Source: Citrobacter amalonaticus (GTDB lineage Bacteria > Pseudomonadota > Gammaproteobacteria > Enterobacterales > Enterobacteriaceae). From it: a stretch of DNA of 64,000 nucleotides. The DNA lies in contig JARDVN010000001.1 in assembly GCA_028994555.1 (NCBI GenBank), positions 2,232,001 through 2,296,000 of the forward strand, written 5' to 3'. Made by a program: the position numbers and the translations under genes. Positions 1 through 12,915 of the stretch are shown piece by piece (positions within the stretch are counted from its first letter, which is position 1; each line of letters opens with the position of its first letter). The notes under the pieces are model-generated. The model made no database searches. It was not told where the DNA came from and saw only the letters and a program-made list of their open reading frames with translations.

Positions 1-445
1 CGCCGCCCGCCTGCAAGTGCGCATCCATTTGCTGTAACGATGATTTTGGCGTCCGCCCCTGAATATTGTCTACCGGGATGAACAGCGCGCGCAGAGGTTC
101 CAGATGAGAGAGCAGTCGGTTGGTCACCACTTTGATATCGCGACGCACGCGGGAGAGGGCATAGATAAGCGCCAGTCCGTCCAGTGCACCGGTAGGGTGG
201 TTAGCGATAATCACCAGCGGGCCATTTTCGGGGATGTTTTCGATGTGGTGCTCGGGGATTTCACAACGTATTTGCAGGTGCTCCAGGATTTGCTCCACCA
301 TATCCACGCCTTTCAGATGGCGATGGCAGGCAGCAAACTGCTGGAACTCTTTTTCATATAACAGGTGTTGTAACACCTTTTTTTGCCAGGGCGCGGTCCT
401 CGCCTCGGGCCAAAGGTCGCTGAGTACGTTATCGAGACTGAACAT
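1..445 (-). CDS. Lysophospholipid/ornithine-lipid type acyltransferase, N-terminal part (runs off the left edge)
   Basis: The minus strand is open from ATG at 445 to the window edge, giving about 148 N-terminal residues that begin MFSLDNVLSDLWPE. The key motif is IANHPTGALDG at about residue 80, a His followed five residues later by Asp. It resembles the catalytic block of PlsC-like acyltransferases in the 'putative hemolysin'/OlsF group (COG3176), in contrast to the usual HX4D. A strong Shine-Dalgarno (AAGGAGG, complement of 452-458) fixes the start. The rest of the gene lies outside the window, so a C-terminal GNAT half as in OlsF cannot be tested. It shares its direction with hemB, 120 bp upstream. 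A membrane-lipid role is inferred from the family only. Confidence 0.6.
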   Translation of the reverse strand, partial: MFSLDNVLSDLWPEARTAPWQKKVLQHLLYEKEFQQFAACHRHLKGVDMVEQILEHLQIRCEIPEHHIENIPENGPLVIIANHPTGALDGLALIYALSRVRRDIKVVTNRLLSHLEPLRALFIPVDNIQGRTPKSSLQQMDAHLQAGG

Positions 446-527
446 AACACCACCTCCTTCTGTCCTGTGCTGACAGTAGAAGCGGTAAGTGTCGCGGGTA
501 TGACGTTTGAATGACGTTTTGAGGAAG

Positions 528-552
528 GGCCGGATGGCGAAACCACCCGGCA
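528..552. repeat. REP-like hairpin between hemB and the acyltransferase
   Basis: GCCGGATGGCG is followed by an imperfect inverted copy CCACCCGGC. This is the GCCGGATG/CATCCGGC style of enterobacterial REP elements. It lies just downstream of hemB and may end its transcript. Confidence 0.4.
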
Positions 553-565
553 AAATAACGAAAAC

Positions 566-1540
566 TTAACGCAGGATTTTTTTCTCTGCCAGATCAAGCG
601 CGAAGTAGCTAAAGATCAGATCCGCGCCGGCACGTTTGATGGCACCTAAGCTTTCCAGCACCACTTTTTCTTCATCAATGGCGCCCGCCATGGCGGCAAA
701 TTTGATCATCGCATATTCGCCGCTGACCTGATACGCGCCGAGCGGCAGCTCTGTGCGCTCACGGATGTCACGCAGCACATCCAGATAGGCACCTGCCGGT
801 TTCACCATCAGGCAGTCCGCGCCCTGCGCTTCATCAAGCAGCGATTCACGAATCGCTTCACGGCGGTTCATTGGGTTCATCTGGTAGGTTTTGCGATCGC
901 CTTTCAGCGCGGTGCCTGCGGCTTCGCGGAACGGACCATAGAACGACGAGGCAAATTTGGTGGAGTAGGACATGATGGCGGTGTCAGTAAAGCCTGCGGC
1001 ATCCAGCGCCTGGCGAATCGCCTGGACTTGTCCATCCATCGCCGCGGAAGGGGCGATGAAGTCTGCGCCTGCGGCGGCCGCGACAACGGCTTGTTTACCC
1101 AGGTTTGCCAGCGTTGCATCGTTATCCACGCCGTGCTCGCAGAGCACGCCGCAGTGACCGTGGGAAGTATATTCACAGAAGCAGGTATCTGACATCACGA
1201 TCATTTCCGGAACGGTCTGTTTGCAGATACGCGACATCCGCGCCACCAGGCCGTCTTCCTTCCAGGCATCACTGCCGGTGTCATCGGTATGGTGGGAGAT
1301 GCCAAAGGTCATTATGGAGCGGATACCGGCATTGGCAATGCGTTCTATCTCGCGCGCCAGCTGTTTTTCCGGGATGCGCATGACGCCGGGCATAGCCTCA
1401 ATCGCTTTGTAGTCGTTGAGTTCTTCTTCAACAAAGATCGGCAACACCAGATCGTTCAAGCTGAGTGTTGTCTCTTCAAACATGGCGCGTAGCGCTGCGG
1501 ATTTGCGCAGACGGCGAGGGCGATGGATTAAGTCTGTCAT
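566..1540 (-). CDS. hemB: Delta-aminolevulinic acid dehydratase (porphobilinogen synthase)
   Basis: HemB condenses two 5-aminolevulinate molecules to porphobilinogen, the second step of haem synthesis from ALA, in the cytoplasm. The protein of 324 aa starting [10 protein letters not shown] matches the E. coli length. The zinc ligands C120, C122 and C130 (DTCFC...HGHCG) are present, as are the two Schiff-base lysines, K195 (YSTKF) and K247 (LMVKPAG). The frame stays open upstream of 1540, but similarity to the family starts at this ATG, so I chose it. The gene is monocistronic and divergent from ehaB across an AT-rich gap. Confidence 0.97.
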   Translation of the reverse strand: MTDLIHRPRRLRKSAALRAMFEETTLSLNDLVLPIFVEEELNDYKAIEAMPGVMRIPEKQLAREIERIANAGIRSIMTFGISHHTDDTGSDAWKEDGLVARMSRICKQTVPEMIVMSDTCFCEYTSHGHCGVLCEHGVDNDATLANLGKQAVVAAAAGADFIAPSAAMDGQVQAIRQALDAAGFTDTAIMSYSTKFASSFYGPFREAAGTALKGDRKTYQMNPMNRREAIRESLLDEAQGADCLMVKPAGAYLDVLRDIRERTELPLGAYQVSGEYAMIKFAAMAGAIDEEKVVLESLGAIKRAGADLIFSYFALDLAEKKILR

Positions 1541-2051
1541 GGGATGCCTGATGTTTGTGAAAGTGTGAGCCATAGTATACCTGAAGCCGCGGGCGAGTGT
1601 TTTACGAAAATTGGCCTTATGGTTCTGTTTTATTAATAAATAAAAGCCATGGCATGACAATTTTTTAATGTGAATAGCTAAAAATTCATATTTGGAAGTG
1701 TGATTGTTATTTGTCAGATTATTTAAAATATCTATTTGTTTGAATTTAACTACATATAAATTAATTAATTCTTTATTTATTCATCGTTATCACTGTCCGC
1801 TATGTTAAGTATCACTTTACTATATGCTTCCCTGTCTTTTGCTTTTTTTATTGCATTGATTTATAAGTCATTTTTTATTTTTCAATTGAATTTTTTCCTG
1901 GTTTTTGTTATTGTCTGTATTCGGACTACAGGGAAAGAATAATTGAACCTTTCATTGTGGAGACCGCATAATCCTCCTCGCAAAACAAAATGTTTTCTAT
2001 GCATTGATATTGATGGATCAACACTATTACGTCCCTGAGGAGGGATGACAA
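1541..2051. other. AT-rich divergent intergenic region hemB / ehaB
   Basis: These 511 bp are strongly AT-rich and must hold the hemB and ehaB promoters. I could not place them with confidence. The right-hand 80 bases are a potential structured leader of ehaB, listed separately. A 46-codon hydrophobic ORF (1802-1942) is considered and rejected elsewhere. Low GC next to an autotransporter gene fits an H-NS-bound region, which is an inference. Confidence 0.5.
1972..2045 (+). promoter_or_regulatory. ehaB 5' leader with potential anti-Shine-Dalgarno
   Basis: The ehaB ribosome site GAGGAGG (2037-2043, 8 bases before the ATG at 2052) has a perfect 7-base complement, CCTCCTC, at 1973-1979. Between them lies a small hairpin, AAAACA (1982-1987) with TGTTTT (1991-1996). 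If transcription starts upstream of 1972, the leader could fold to hide the ribosome site. The complementarity is seen directly; any regulatory role is inferred. Confidence 0.35.
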
Positions 2052-4973
<2,922 letters not shown>

Positions 4974-5004
4974 TCATTCCCTTATGGAAATGGATATCGC
5001 GTAG

Positions 5005-5050
<46 letters not shown>

Positions 5051-5061
5051 GGAATGCACAG

Positions 5062-5685
5062 ATGTTATCTCTGAATAAGCCGCTAAAAGAATTTGCTCAG
5101 CTCGATAAGGCTTTGTCTAAGTTTGCAACGCGCTTTGAAAATGTCCATGAAAAACATTTTCTTTATTCTAATGAAAAGAATTCCGATACAACGATAGTCA
5201 TTCTTGAAGGGATTATTTCATTAAGGCGTAATGAACACATTCTGGTAGGTATCGCCCAGGCCCCTTTCATTATGGGTTTGAGTAATGGGGTGATGAAAAA
5301 TGATGCTCATTATGATCTCATCAGCGAGGGAATCTGTTCAGGCTATCACCTTTCGTCGTCACACGCTGTTGAGATTATTGAAGAATGCCAGCTGTGGCGT
5401 GAAGCATTTTACTGGTTAACCTGGCAGAACCGGGTCCTGCAGCAACGCGATCGCCAATTAATTGGCAATAATTCCTACGAACAGATCAGAACCACCCTGC
5501 TCTCGATGATAGAGTGGGATGAAGGTTTACGCTCCAGAATTGGGGTGATGAACTATATTCACCAGCGCACGCAAATTTCGCGCTCCGTGGTGGCAGAAGT
5601 CCTTGCTGCGTTACGAAAAGGCGGCTACATCGAAATGAATAAAGGCAAACTGGTGGGAATAAACCGTCTGCCTTCTGATTATTAA
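5062..5685 (+). CDS. yaiV: YaiV, Crp-like winged-helix regulator of unknown target
   Basis: The 207-aa protein begins MLSLNKPLKEFAQLDK and matches E. coli YaiV in length and sequence. The N-terminal two thirds resemble a cyclic-nucleotide-binding-like beta sandwich. The C-terminal part (about 150-205, TQISRSVVAEVLAALRKGGY) is a winged helix for DNA binding; homologues belong to the IprA group. I took the ATG at 5062 because AAGGA at 5049-5053 precedes it at good spacing and similarity starts there. Its stop codon directly abuts that of ampH on the other strand. Its target genes are unknown to me. Confidence 0.85.
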   Translation: MLSLNKPLKEFAQLDKALSKFATRFENVHEKHFLYSNEKNSDTTIVILEGIISLRRNEHILVGIAQAPFIMGLSNGVMKNDAHYDLISEGICSGYHLSSSHAVEIIEECQLWREAFYWLTWQNRVLQQRDRQLIGNNSYEQIRTTLLSMIEWDEGLRSRIGVMNYIHQRTQISRSVVAEVLAALRKGGYIEMNKGKLVGINRLPSDY

Positions 5686-6844
5686 TTAAGACGCCGGAAC
5701 CGCGCGCGGTGTATTTTCGCTCAGTTCGACCACCAGCTCATTAATACCGTCGCTCATGCTTGTGAATCGGGTGAGCGGAGAGCGAGTCACGACGACAAAA
5801 GCACCGACATTTTTTTGCGGAATCATCGCCATATAGGTAATGAACCCGCCGCCGCCGCCGGTCTTTTGAATAATTCCCGGGCGTCCATTCTTCGGCGCCA
5901 TATAAACCCAGCCTAAGCCTAACGCATCGGCCTTGCCGGGGACATCCATGCCGGTTACCCGCGTTAACTGCGCGCGCTGATAAATCAGCGTTTGCATTCG
6001 GTCGGCCTGATTACTGCGCTGGTAAAAATCAGAGGAAAGATACTGCTGCATCCAGCGCATCATGTCCCCCCGGAGTTGAATAAACCCCACCGCTGCCGAT
6101 GGCCGCCAGCGTGTTATTACACGGGCTCGCCCCTTTCTCCGCTATCATCAGACGTTTGCACTGATCGGGAGAGGGCGTGTATGTGGTGTCTTTCATGCCA
6201 AGCGGACGAGTGATCTTCTCTTCAAACAGTTGGGTATAAGGTTTGCCAGAGGCATTTGCCAGCGCATCCGCCAGCAGGTCGAATGCCAGGTTGGAATAGG
6301 CCGCCTGTGACCCAGGCGCTGCTTTCAATGTCGCGGTGGAGAGATAACTCCAGCGTTGTTCACGCGTTGGCCAGACGAATACCGGACGCTTTGCCGCGCC
6401 GCCGGGTTGTTCACGGGGCAGCGCGCTGGTGTGCGTCGCCAGATTAACCAGCGTGATCGGTTTTCCCTCATACGACGGTACGCGCGCGCCCGGAGGCGCA
6501 TATTTACTCAGCGGATCGTTCAGTTTAACCGTGCCCTGATCAAGCAGTTTGACCAGCATTTCACTGGTCATCAGCTTAGTCAGTGACGCAATGCGAACCA
6601 CGGAATCCAGTTGTGGGCGCACGTTATTTCCCGGGCGGGTTTCGCCGAAGCTGCGAAAGACGCGCTGATTACCGTCGATCACGACGAGCGCCATCCCCGT
6701 CGCTCCGCTGCCATAAAAGATATGTTCAGCGTAACGCTCGACAATATCAGACGCGAAAACAGGGTCGGCGACAGGCTGGGCTGCCTGGACTGAGGTCAAT
6801 GACGCCGCACACAGCGCGGCAGAAAAAAGCAGACTACGTTTCAA
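5686..6844 (-). CDS. ampH: AmpH, penicillin-binding DD-peptidase (frame interrupted)
   Basis: AmpH is a periplasmic class C beta-lactamase-like protein with DD-carboxypeptidase and endopeptidase activity, involved in murein recycling. It has a signal peptide (MKRSLLFSAALCAASL...), the catalytic SxxK at S87-L-T-K90, YSN at 183-185 and a C-terminal KTG (QKTGGGGGF). The start codon is TTG at 6842-6844, as I recall for E. coli. The frame breaks at the C run 6066-6071, which has six bases where STPGDMMR needs five. Removing one gives 385 aa, the K-12 length. The gene is convergent with yaiV. Confidence 0.92.
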
Positions 6845-7045
6845 CGGTGGTGTCCATGAATGAGAGTAAAAAACTAAGCGTATTTATACTACTGTACCGC
6901 CTGTTGCAAAGCGCTAATTAGAGCAAGGATAGTGAGAAAAACGTAACGGCGCGTAAACACGGCACTTTTGTCGTGAAAGAAAGTCCGCTTTTGTGATCCT
7001 GGGCGTGCAATAATCTTTCATTACCACGCTTGAAAGGGGCTTACG

Positions 7046-7579
7046 ATGTCTGAAAAACGGGTTGTGATGGTTGTTGATATGCAAATCGGTGTGTTTGCCA
7101 CGCCGCGTATTCATCGGGCTGAGTGCGTAGAACGTATTAATCAGCTGACGCGGGCGGCCGATCTCACCATTTTTATTCAGCACACCGAGGCGGGTGGCCT
7201 GGAGGAGGGGAGCGTGGGGTTTGCGCTGCTGCCTGAACTGGATACGCCCGCGAACGCAAAATATGTCACGAAAACCGCCTGCGATGCTTTTTACAAAACG
7301 GCGCTCGAACAATTGCTCCGCGAAGAGGCGATTTCACACTTTGTCATCTGCGGCTGCGCGACGGACTATTGCGTTGATACCACCATCAGAAACGGTGCCA
7401 GTCGGGGTTATCGCATTACGGTTGCGGAAGATGCCCACACCACCGCCCATCGCCCGGCAGCACCGGCGCAGACGCTGATTGCACACCATAATGATGTCTG
7501 GCGTAATCTTACCGTACCGGATAATCCGGTGCTGGTGAAACCCGTCGAAACAATTCTTCAGAACTGGAAAACGAACTAA
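7046..7579 (+). CDS. Isochorismatase-family cysteine hydrolase
   Basis: The 177-aa protein belongs to the isochorismatase-like hydrolases (nicotinamidase/ureidoacrylate hydrolase fold). The usual catalytic triad can be placed: Asp in VVDMQ (about 11), Lys in KYVTK (about 79) and Cys in the CGCATDYCVDTT block (about 113). It is preceded by GAAAGGGGC about 8 bases before the ATG. It stands between ampH and sbmA, where K-12 has no gene. The substrate cannot be read from the sequence. The frame is intact. Confidence 0.8.
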   Translation: MSEKRVVMVVDMQIGVFATPRIHRAECVERINQLTRAADLTIFIQHTEAGGLEEGSVGFALLPELDTPANAKYVTKTACDAFYKTALEQLLREEAISHFVICGCATDYCVDTTIRNGASRGYRITVAEDAHTTAHRPAAPAQTLIAHHNDVWRNLTVPDNPVLVKPVETILQNWKTN

Positions 7580-7704
7580 GCGCCACCATGTTGGTCACAA
7601 TGGGCGGTTTCGCCTGTTGTGAGCGTTTATTTTTAGCCCACGTAGCGGCAAAAAGCACAAACACAGCAGTTGTCATAACGATAAGAAGTTAGCAGGAGAG
7701 CATC

Positions 7705-8925
7705 ATGTTTAAGTCTTTTTTCCCAAAGCCGGGTCCTTTTTTTCTTTCGGCTTTTATTTGGGCACTTGTCGCGGTTATCTTCTGGCAAGCCGGTGGTGGG
7801 GACTGGGTTGCGCGGCTGACTGGTGCAACGGGCGCCGTCCCCATTAGCGCCGCCCGTTTCTGGTCGCTGAGTTATCTGATTTTTTATGCCTACTATGTCC
7901 TTTGCGTTGGACTGTTTGCACTGTTCTGGTTTCTTTACTGTCCGCATCGCTGGCAGTACTGGTCAATTCTTGGCACCTCGCTGATTATCTTCGTCACCTG
8001 GTTTCTGGTGGAAGTTGGGGTGGCCGTCAACGCCTGGTACGCGCCATTTTACGATCTGATCCAGACCGCCCTCAGCGCACCGCACAAAGTCACCATGAGC
8101 CAGTTTTATAACGAACTGGGGATCTTTCTTGGCATCGCGCTGATTGCCGTGGTGATTAGCGTGCTGAACAATTTTTTTGTCAGCCACTATGTGTTCCGCT
8201 GGCGTACGGCGATGAACGAATATTACATGGCGCAGTGGCAGCATTTGCGTCATATCGAAGGGGCGGCACAGCGTGTGCAGGAAGACACCATGCGTTTTGC
8301 GTCAACGCTGGAAAGCATGGGCGTGAGCTTCATCAATGCCATTATGACGCTGATTGCCTTCCTGCCGGTACTGGTTGCGCTTTCGCCACATGTGCCTGAA
8401 CTGCCGATTGTCGGCCACGTGCCTTACGGTCTGGTGATTGCGGCAATCGTCTGGTCATTGATGGGCACCGGTTTGCTGGCGGTGGTCGGGATCAAACTCC
8501 CTGGGCTGGAATTTAAAAATCAGCGAGTTGAAGCGGCTTACCGTAAAGAACTGGTGTACGGGGAAGACGATGCCAGTCGCGCCACGCCGCCGACCGTTCG
8601 CGAGCTGTTCAGTGCGGTTCGTCAGAATTATTTCCGTCTCTATTTTCACTACATGTATTTTAATATCGCGCGCATTCTCTACCTGCAGGTCGATAACGTT
8701 TTCGGCTTGTTCCTGCTGTTTCCGTCGATTGTTGCCGGTACGATTACGCTGGGTTTGATGACGCAAATTACCAACGTCTTTAGCCAGGTGCGGGGCGCGT
8801 TCCAGTACCTGATCAACTCGTGGACGACGCTGGTTGAACTGATGTCTATCTATAAGCGTTTGCGCAGTTTTGAGCGCGAACTGGACGAGCGGGATATTCA
8901 GGCTGTCACCCACACACTTGGTTAA
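7705..8925 (+). CDS. sbmA: SbmA inner-membrane peptide transporter
   Basis: SbmA is a homodimeric, proton-driven inner membrane transporter. It takes up microcins B17 and J25, bleomycin and proline-rich antimicrobial peptides. The 406-aa length equals E. coli SbmA, with about seven to eight hydrophobic segments between residues 10 and 360 and no nucleotide-binding domain (SbmA/BacA family). The start has a GCAGGAGAG ribosome site. yaiW follows after 14 bp, forming the known sbmA-yaiW unit. Two T7 runs (7737-7743 and 8172-8178) are in frame here, showing that long runs are not always wrong in this sequence. Confidence 0.96.
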   Translation: MFKSFFPKPGPFFLSAFIWALVAVIFWQAGGGDWVARLTGATGAVPISAARFWSLSYLIFYAYYVLCVGLFALFWFLYCPHRWQYWSILGTSLIIFVTWFLVEVGVAVNAWYAPFYDLIQTALSAPHKVTMSQFYNELGIFLGIALIAVVISVLNNFFVSHYVFRWRTAMNEYYMAQWQHLRHIEGAAQRVQEDTMRFASTLESMGVSFINAIMTLIAFLPVLVALSPHVPELPIVGHVPYGLVIAAIVWSLMGTGLLAVVGIKLPGLEFKNQRVEAAYRKELVYGEDDASRATPPTVRELFSAVRQNYFRLYFHYMYFNIARILYLQVDNVFGLFLLFPSIVAGTITLGLMTQITNVFSQVRGAFQYLINSWTTLVELMSIYKRLRSFERELDERDIQAVTHTLG

Positions 8926-8939
8926 CAAAAGGAAACGTT

Positions 8940-10035
8940 ATGTCGGTGGTATCTCGTCTTTATCCTTTGTCATTGCTGGCCGGACTGGTGCTGGCAGGCT
9001 GTAGCAGCCAGCCTTCGCAACCGCTCAAAAAAAGGCGAGAAACCGGTCGATGTCGCGAGCGTAGTACGACAGAAAATGCCGGCCAGCGTGAAGGATCGGG
9101 ACGCCTGGGCGCAGGATATCGCCAAAACCTTTGAAAGCCAGAAGCTGGCGCCAACCGTGGAAAATATCTGTTCAGTGCTGGCGGTCGCGCAGCAGGAGTC
9201 CAACTATCAGGCCGATCCGGCTGTTCCGGGATTAAACAAAATTGCCTGGCAGGAGATAGACCGGCGCGCCGAACGGATGCACATTCCGGTTTTCCTGGTG
9301 CATACCACGCTGAAAATCTCCTCCCCGAACGGGAAAAGCTACAGCGAGCGTCTGGATACCGTCAAAACGGAAAAGCAGCTCAGCGCAATTTTTGATGATT
9401 TTATCAATATGGTGCCGATGGGGCAGACGCTGTTCGGCTCACTCAATCCGGTCCACACCGGCGGACCAATGCAGGTGAGCATTGCGTTTGCCGAGCAGCA
9501 CAGTAAAGGGTATCCATGGAAGATGGAGGGAACGGTGCGCCAGGAAGTGTTCAGCCGTCGCGGTGGCCTCTGGTTCGGAACCTACCATTTGCTCAATTAC
9601 CCGGCCAACTACAGCGCGCCGATTTTCCGCTTTGCCGACTTTAACGCCGGATGGTATGCCAGTCGAAACGCCGCTTTTCAGAACGCGGTCAGTAAAGCCA
9701 GCGGCGTCAAACTGGCGCTGGATGGCGACCTGATCGCTTACGGCAGTAAAGATGCCGGGAAAACGGAGCTGGCGGTGCGTAAGCTGGCAGGAAAACTGGA
9801 TCTCAGCGACAGCGCGATCCGTCGCCAACTGGAGAAAGGCGACAGTCTTGCGTTTGAAGAGACGGCGCTTTACGAAAAGGTGTTTACGCTTGCTGAAGCA
9901 AAGACAGGGAAGAAATTACCGCGGGAAATGCTGCCGGGTATTCAACTGGAGAGCCCGAAAATCACGCGTAATCTCACTACGGCCTGGTTTGCAAAACGGG
10001 TCGACGATCGTCGTGCTAAGTGTATGGGTCAGTAA
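8940..10035 (+). CDS. yaiW: YaiW outer-membrane lipoprotein (frame interrupted)
   Basis: YaiW is a surface-exposed lipoprotein that works with SbmA in uptake of proline-rich peptides. The N-terminus carries a lipobox LAGC with the acylated Cys at position 21. The body of the protein (DUF1615) runs from MPASVKDRDAW onward. The frame is lost at the A run 9027-9033, seven bases where LKKGEKP needs six. With the correction the protein is 364 aa, as in E. coli. It lies 14 bp after sbmA. Confidence 0.93.
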
Positions 10036-10048
10036 TGGCCGGAGATCA

Positions 10049-10357
10049 TTACTGACGGCGATAGCGCCAGCGCAAAATAGCGGCGATGACGCCAAAAATC
10101 AGACTGCCGACCAGGAAGGGCACCAGTCCAAAGATGGTGCCGACGCCCAGCCCAATTTCTACGCGCGGGCGTCCAGTCTCTTGCACCTGCATCAGGTGCT
10201 CGTATACGCCTGGCGCGTGAACCAGCAGGTTCAGGATCTGCGCCCCGGCCCAAAAGCAGAACAGCACAAACACGGCATAAGCGATGTTGCCTGGCGTAGA
10301 GGCGGTTTCTCGATGTTTCCCGTTAAACAAGGATTTTGAGAGAGTGAAATCAGCCAT
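10049..10357 (-). CDS. yaiY: YaiY inner-membrane protein (DUF2755)
   Basis: The 102-aa protein starts [15 protein letters not shown] and has two hydrophobic segments (about 25-45 and 73-95) flanked by basic residues. Length and sequence match E. coli YaiY, whose function is unknown. The ATG at 10355-10357 is preceded by a good GGAGGTCA site. The gene is convergent with yaiW. Confidence 0.88.
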   Translation of the reverse strand: MADFTLSKSLFNGKHRETASTPGNIAYAVFVLFCFWAGAQILNLLVHAPGVYEHLMQVQETGRPRVEIGLGVGTIFGLVPFLVGSLIFGVIAAILRWRYRRQ

Positions 10358-10613
10358 AAATGACCTCCGCGAGTGATTCTGCATCTCTGACACCATGCCA
10401 GTAACTTACCGTGAGTGTGACAGGTCATCGCGTTTGTCAATATCAGAATGATGGTAATTTCAGCCTGGGATGAATCCTGAATTGCAGATTTTTGTTAGTT
10501 GTCACAAATTGGTTACCTTAAATCAAATTTGGCAACATTTAAGAAATTCCGTACACGACACAGACCGGTTTCCCGTAATATGTGACGATACGTTTTTTCG
10601 CTGCGGAGTTGCC

Positions 10614-10820
10614 ATGAACCTGCCTCTAAAAATACGCCGTGACTGGCACTATTACGCCTTTGCTATTGGCCTGATTTTCATTCTGAACGGAGTTATCGGG
10701 CTGTTGGGGTTTGAAGCCAAAGGCTGGCAAACCTATGCCGTGGGCCTGGTGACCTGGATAGTCAGTTTCTGGCTGGCAGGATTGATTATTCGGCGTCGTG
10801 TGGAGGATGAAGCGGCGTAA
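10614..10820 (+). CDS. yaiZ: YaiZ small membrane protein (DUF2754)
   Basis: The 68-aa protein begins MNLPLKIRRDWHYY. It has two transmembrane segments with a short loop (GFEAKGWQTY) and ends in a basic/acidic tail, RRRVEDEAA. It matches E. coli YaiZ, which has no known role. I chose the ATG at 10614 over upstream in-frame codons because the family starts here and CTGCGGAG precedes it. Confidence 0.85.
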   Translation: MNLPLKIRRDWHYYAFAIGLIFILNGVIGLLGFEAKGWQTYAVGLVTWIVSFWLAGLIIRRRVEDEAA

Positions 10821-10849
10821 GCCTGACAACAAACCGCTGTCAGGCTTAC
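10817..10849. terminator. Bidirectional hairpin between yaiZ and ddlA
   Basis: GTAAGCCTGACA (10817-10828) and TGTCAGGCTTAC (10838-10849) form a perfect 12-bp stem with a 9-base loop. It overlaps the yaiZ stop codon and lies between the converging yaiZ and ddlA stops. There is no clear T tract on either side. Confidence 0.55.
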
Positions 10850-10862
10850 CGGGAAGTACAGA

Positions 10863-11957
10863 TTACATCGTCGTTTTCAGCGCGTTATCCGCAGCGTGGC
10901 GCTCCAGCGCCAGTTCGATCAATCGGCTGATCAAATCAGTGTAACCTAAACCACTGGCCTGCCAGAGTTTCGGATACATGCTGATATTGGTAAAGCCTGG
11001 CAGGGTGTTGATCTCATTGATCACCACCTCATTGTCGGCCGTTAAGAAGACATCGACGCGTGCCATGCCAGCGCAGCCCAGCGCCTGATACGCCTGAATG
11101 GCGATCTTGCGAATGTTGTCGTTGATTTCAGGTGCAATCGCCGCAGGAACTACCACTTTCGCGCCATTATCATCAATGTATTTGGTGTCGTAGGCATAGA
11201 AATCACTGTTGAGAACGATCTCGCCACAGGTACTGGCCTGCGGGTGATCGTTACCCAGCACCGCGCACTCGATCTCGCGTCCCTTGATCCCTTGCTCCAC
11301 CACCACTTTGTGATCGAATTCGAACGCCAGGGCGACAGCCTGCGCATACTGCGCTTCGCTGGTAACTTTACTGACGCCGACAGACGATCCCTGATTGGCG
11401 GGCTTAACGAACAGCGGCAGGCCAAGACGGGCTTCTACCTCGGCAAAACTTATCGTGTTGCGGTTGGCTCGCGTCAGCGTAATAAACGGTGCGATATTCA
11501 GTCCGGCATCACGCAACAAGCGTTTGGTGACGTCTTTATCCATGCACGCCGCAGAGCCCAGTACGTCAGAACCGACGAAGGGCAGATTCGCCACGCGCAG
11601 CATGCCCTGCAGGGAACCATCTTCACCCAGCGTGCCATGCACAATCGGGAAAATCACGTCCACGGTCGGCAGCGGCTGGCCATTCTGGGCATCAATTAAC
11701 TGTTGTTCGTGTCTGCCTGGAACCTGCGCAAGGCTGGTCGCCGAAGGACGCAGCGCAATATGTGCCGGATCGTTCGCGTTAAGCAGGTAATTATTGGCAT
11801 CGCTGACGTGCCATTGCCCTTGCTTATCAATGCCTAACAGCACGACGTCGAAGCGGGACTTGTCGATGGCATCGACAATATTTTTTGCCGATTGCAATGA
11901 CACTTCATGCTCCGCTGATTTACCACCAAAAACGATACCTACCCGCAATTTTGCCAT
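10863..11957 (-). CDS. ddlA: D-alanine--D-alanine ligase A
   Basis: DdlA joins two D-Ala in an ATP-dependent reaction, supplying the dipeptide for the peptidoglycan precursor. The 364-aa protein has the ATP-grasp signatures: the N-terminal [12 protein letters not shown] block, the SSVGVSKV loop near the middle, and the C-terminal [10 protein letters not shown] metal site. I used the ATG at 11957 ([12 protein letters not shown]), which gives the E. coli length. Upstream codons extend into non-conserved sequence. The frame is intact. Confidence 0.96.
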   Translation of the reverse strand: MAKLRVGIVFGGKSAEHEVSLQSAKNIVDAIDKSRFDVVLLGIDKQGQWHVSDANNYLLNANDPAHIALRPSATSLAQVPGRHEQQLIDAQNGQPLPTVDVIFPIVHGTLGEDGSLQGMLRVANLPFVGSDVLGSAACMDKDVTKRLLRDAGLNIAPFITLTRANRNTISFAEVEARLGLPLFVKPANQGSSVGVSKVTSEAQYAQAVALAFEFDHKVVVEQGIKGREIECAVLGNDHPQASTCGEIVLNSDFYAYDTKYIDDNGAKVVVPAAIAPEINDNIRKIAIQAYQALGCAGMARVDVFLTADNEVVINEINTLPGFTNISMYPKLWQASGLGYTDLISRLIELALERHAADNALKTTM

Positions 11958-12062
11958 CTTAAACCCATTCCCTCGAACACAAAGCGTATACATTACCACG
12001 ACAAAACGAGGGATTCGCGGGCTTCTGCCATAATGTTAGGGAGAATTGCGCAGGAGGGGGGC

Positions 12063-12747
12063 GTGAAAGGAAAAGGCTGGCTGGTGATGATCATTCTGGG
12101 CGTGGCGTGCGGCGTGGTGTATCGCTATCTGCCGTCGTATTACGATCCGCTCGCCCCCCCTTGAGCTATCCGATCCGCCAAACTGGATCACTCAATTTAA
12201 GTTTAAACGTCTGACACCGGCGCGTTGTCAGGCGTTACTGGAGCAGGCAAACCAGCAAAAATTGATTACCTCACAGCCTGTGGCAGACAGCGCTGGCGAA
12301 TGTCCCTTAACTGACGTGGTACGGGTGCGGGATTTTGGTGCAGTCAAGCTGAGCAACAGTTTTCTTGCTTCTTGTCCGTTGGCACTGCGTTCTGCGCTGT
12401 ATGTCGGTCAGCAGGCTGCACCCTTAACGGAACGTATGATGAAGAGCCGCTTGATCCGGGTAGAGCATCTCGGCAGCTATGCCTGCCGCAACATTTACCA
12501 TCGCCCTGATGCGCGCCGTAGCGAACACGCCAGCGCACAGGCCCTGGATATCAGCGGCTTTATCCTTGCCGATGGCCGACACATTACCGTCCTGCAAGGC
12601 TGGAAGCAGGAGGACAGCGCCCCGTGGCTACGGACGCTGCTCAGCACGAGCTGCACGTATTACGGCAACAGTTTAGGACCAGACTATAACGCTGCTCACG
12701 CGAACCATTTTCACCTGGGAATGCGCGGCTATGGACTCTGCCGATAA
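12063..12747 (+). CDS. Extensin-like C-terminal family protein, M15-peptidase-like, membrane anchored (frame interrupted)
   Basis: A GTG start at 12063 follows AGGAGGGG and opens a protein with one N-terminal transmembrane segment (GWLVMIILGVACGVVY). The C-terminal half carries SEHASAQALD and, near the end, HFHLGM. This SxHxxxxAxD plus HxH pattern matches zinc-binding members of the peptidase MD clan (VanY/M15-like), to which the extensin-like domain belongs. The C run 12154-12160 has seven bases where APLELSDP needs six. Corrected, the protein is 227 aa. It is divergent from ddlA and absent from this place in K-12. Peptidoglycan DD-peptidase activity is an inference. Confidence 0.75.
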
Positions 12748-12778
12748 GCAGGAAACCCTACTGACCAAGGGGCTTTAA

Positions 12779-12794
12779 TGTGATGTATTTCACA
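12779..12794. promoter_or_regulatory. CRP-type operator upstream of the MFS exporter
   Basis: TGTGATGTATTTCACA is a perfect TGTGA-N6-TCACA palindrome. Its centre lies about 130 bp before the MFS start at 12916 and 40 bp after the extensin-family stop. Control by CRP is inferred from the motif. Confidence 0.6.
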
Positions 12795-12915
12795 AATCTG
12801 GTGAACGGGAAGATAAAATAGCAAATTACGCGGCAGCGCACCTCTGGATCCCCTGTCAGACGAGGAGATTGCTACACTAGCCGGCGTTTTCTGTTATTTA
12901 TCACGATGAGCGTTT

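Noticed and set aside
1802..1942. A 46-codon hydrophobic ORF upstream of ehaB (MLSITLLYASLSF...)
   Set aside because: It has no ribosome site. Its Phe/Ile/Leu content is what a T-rich stretch gives by chance.
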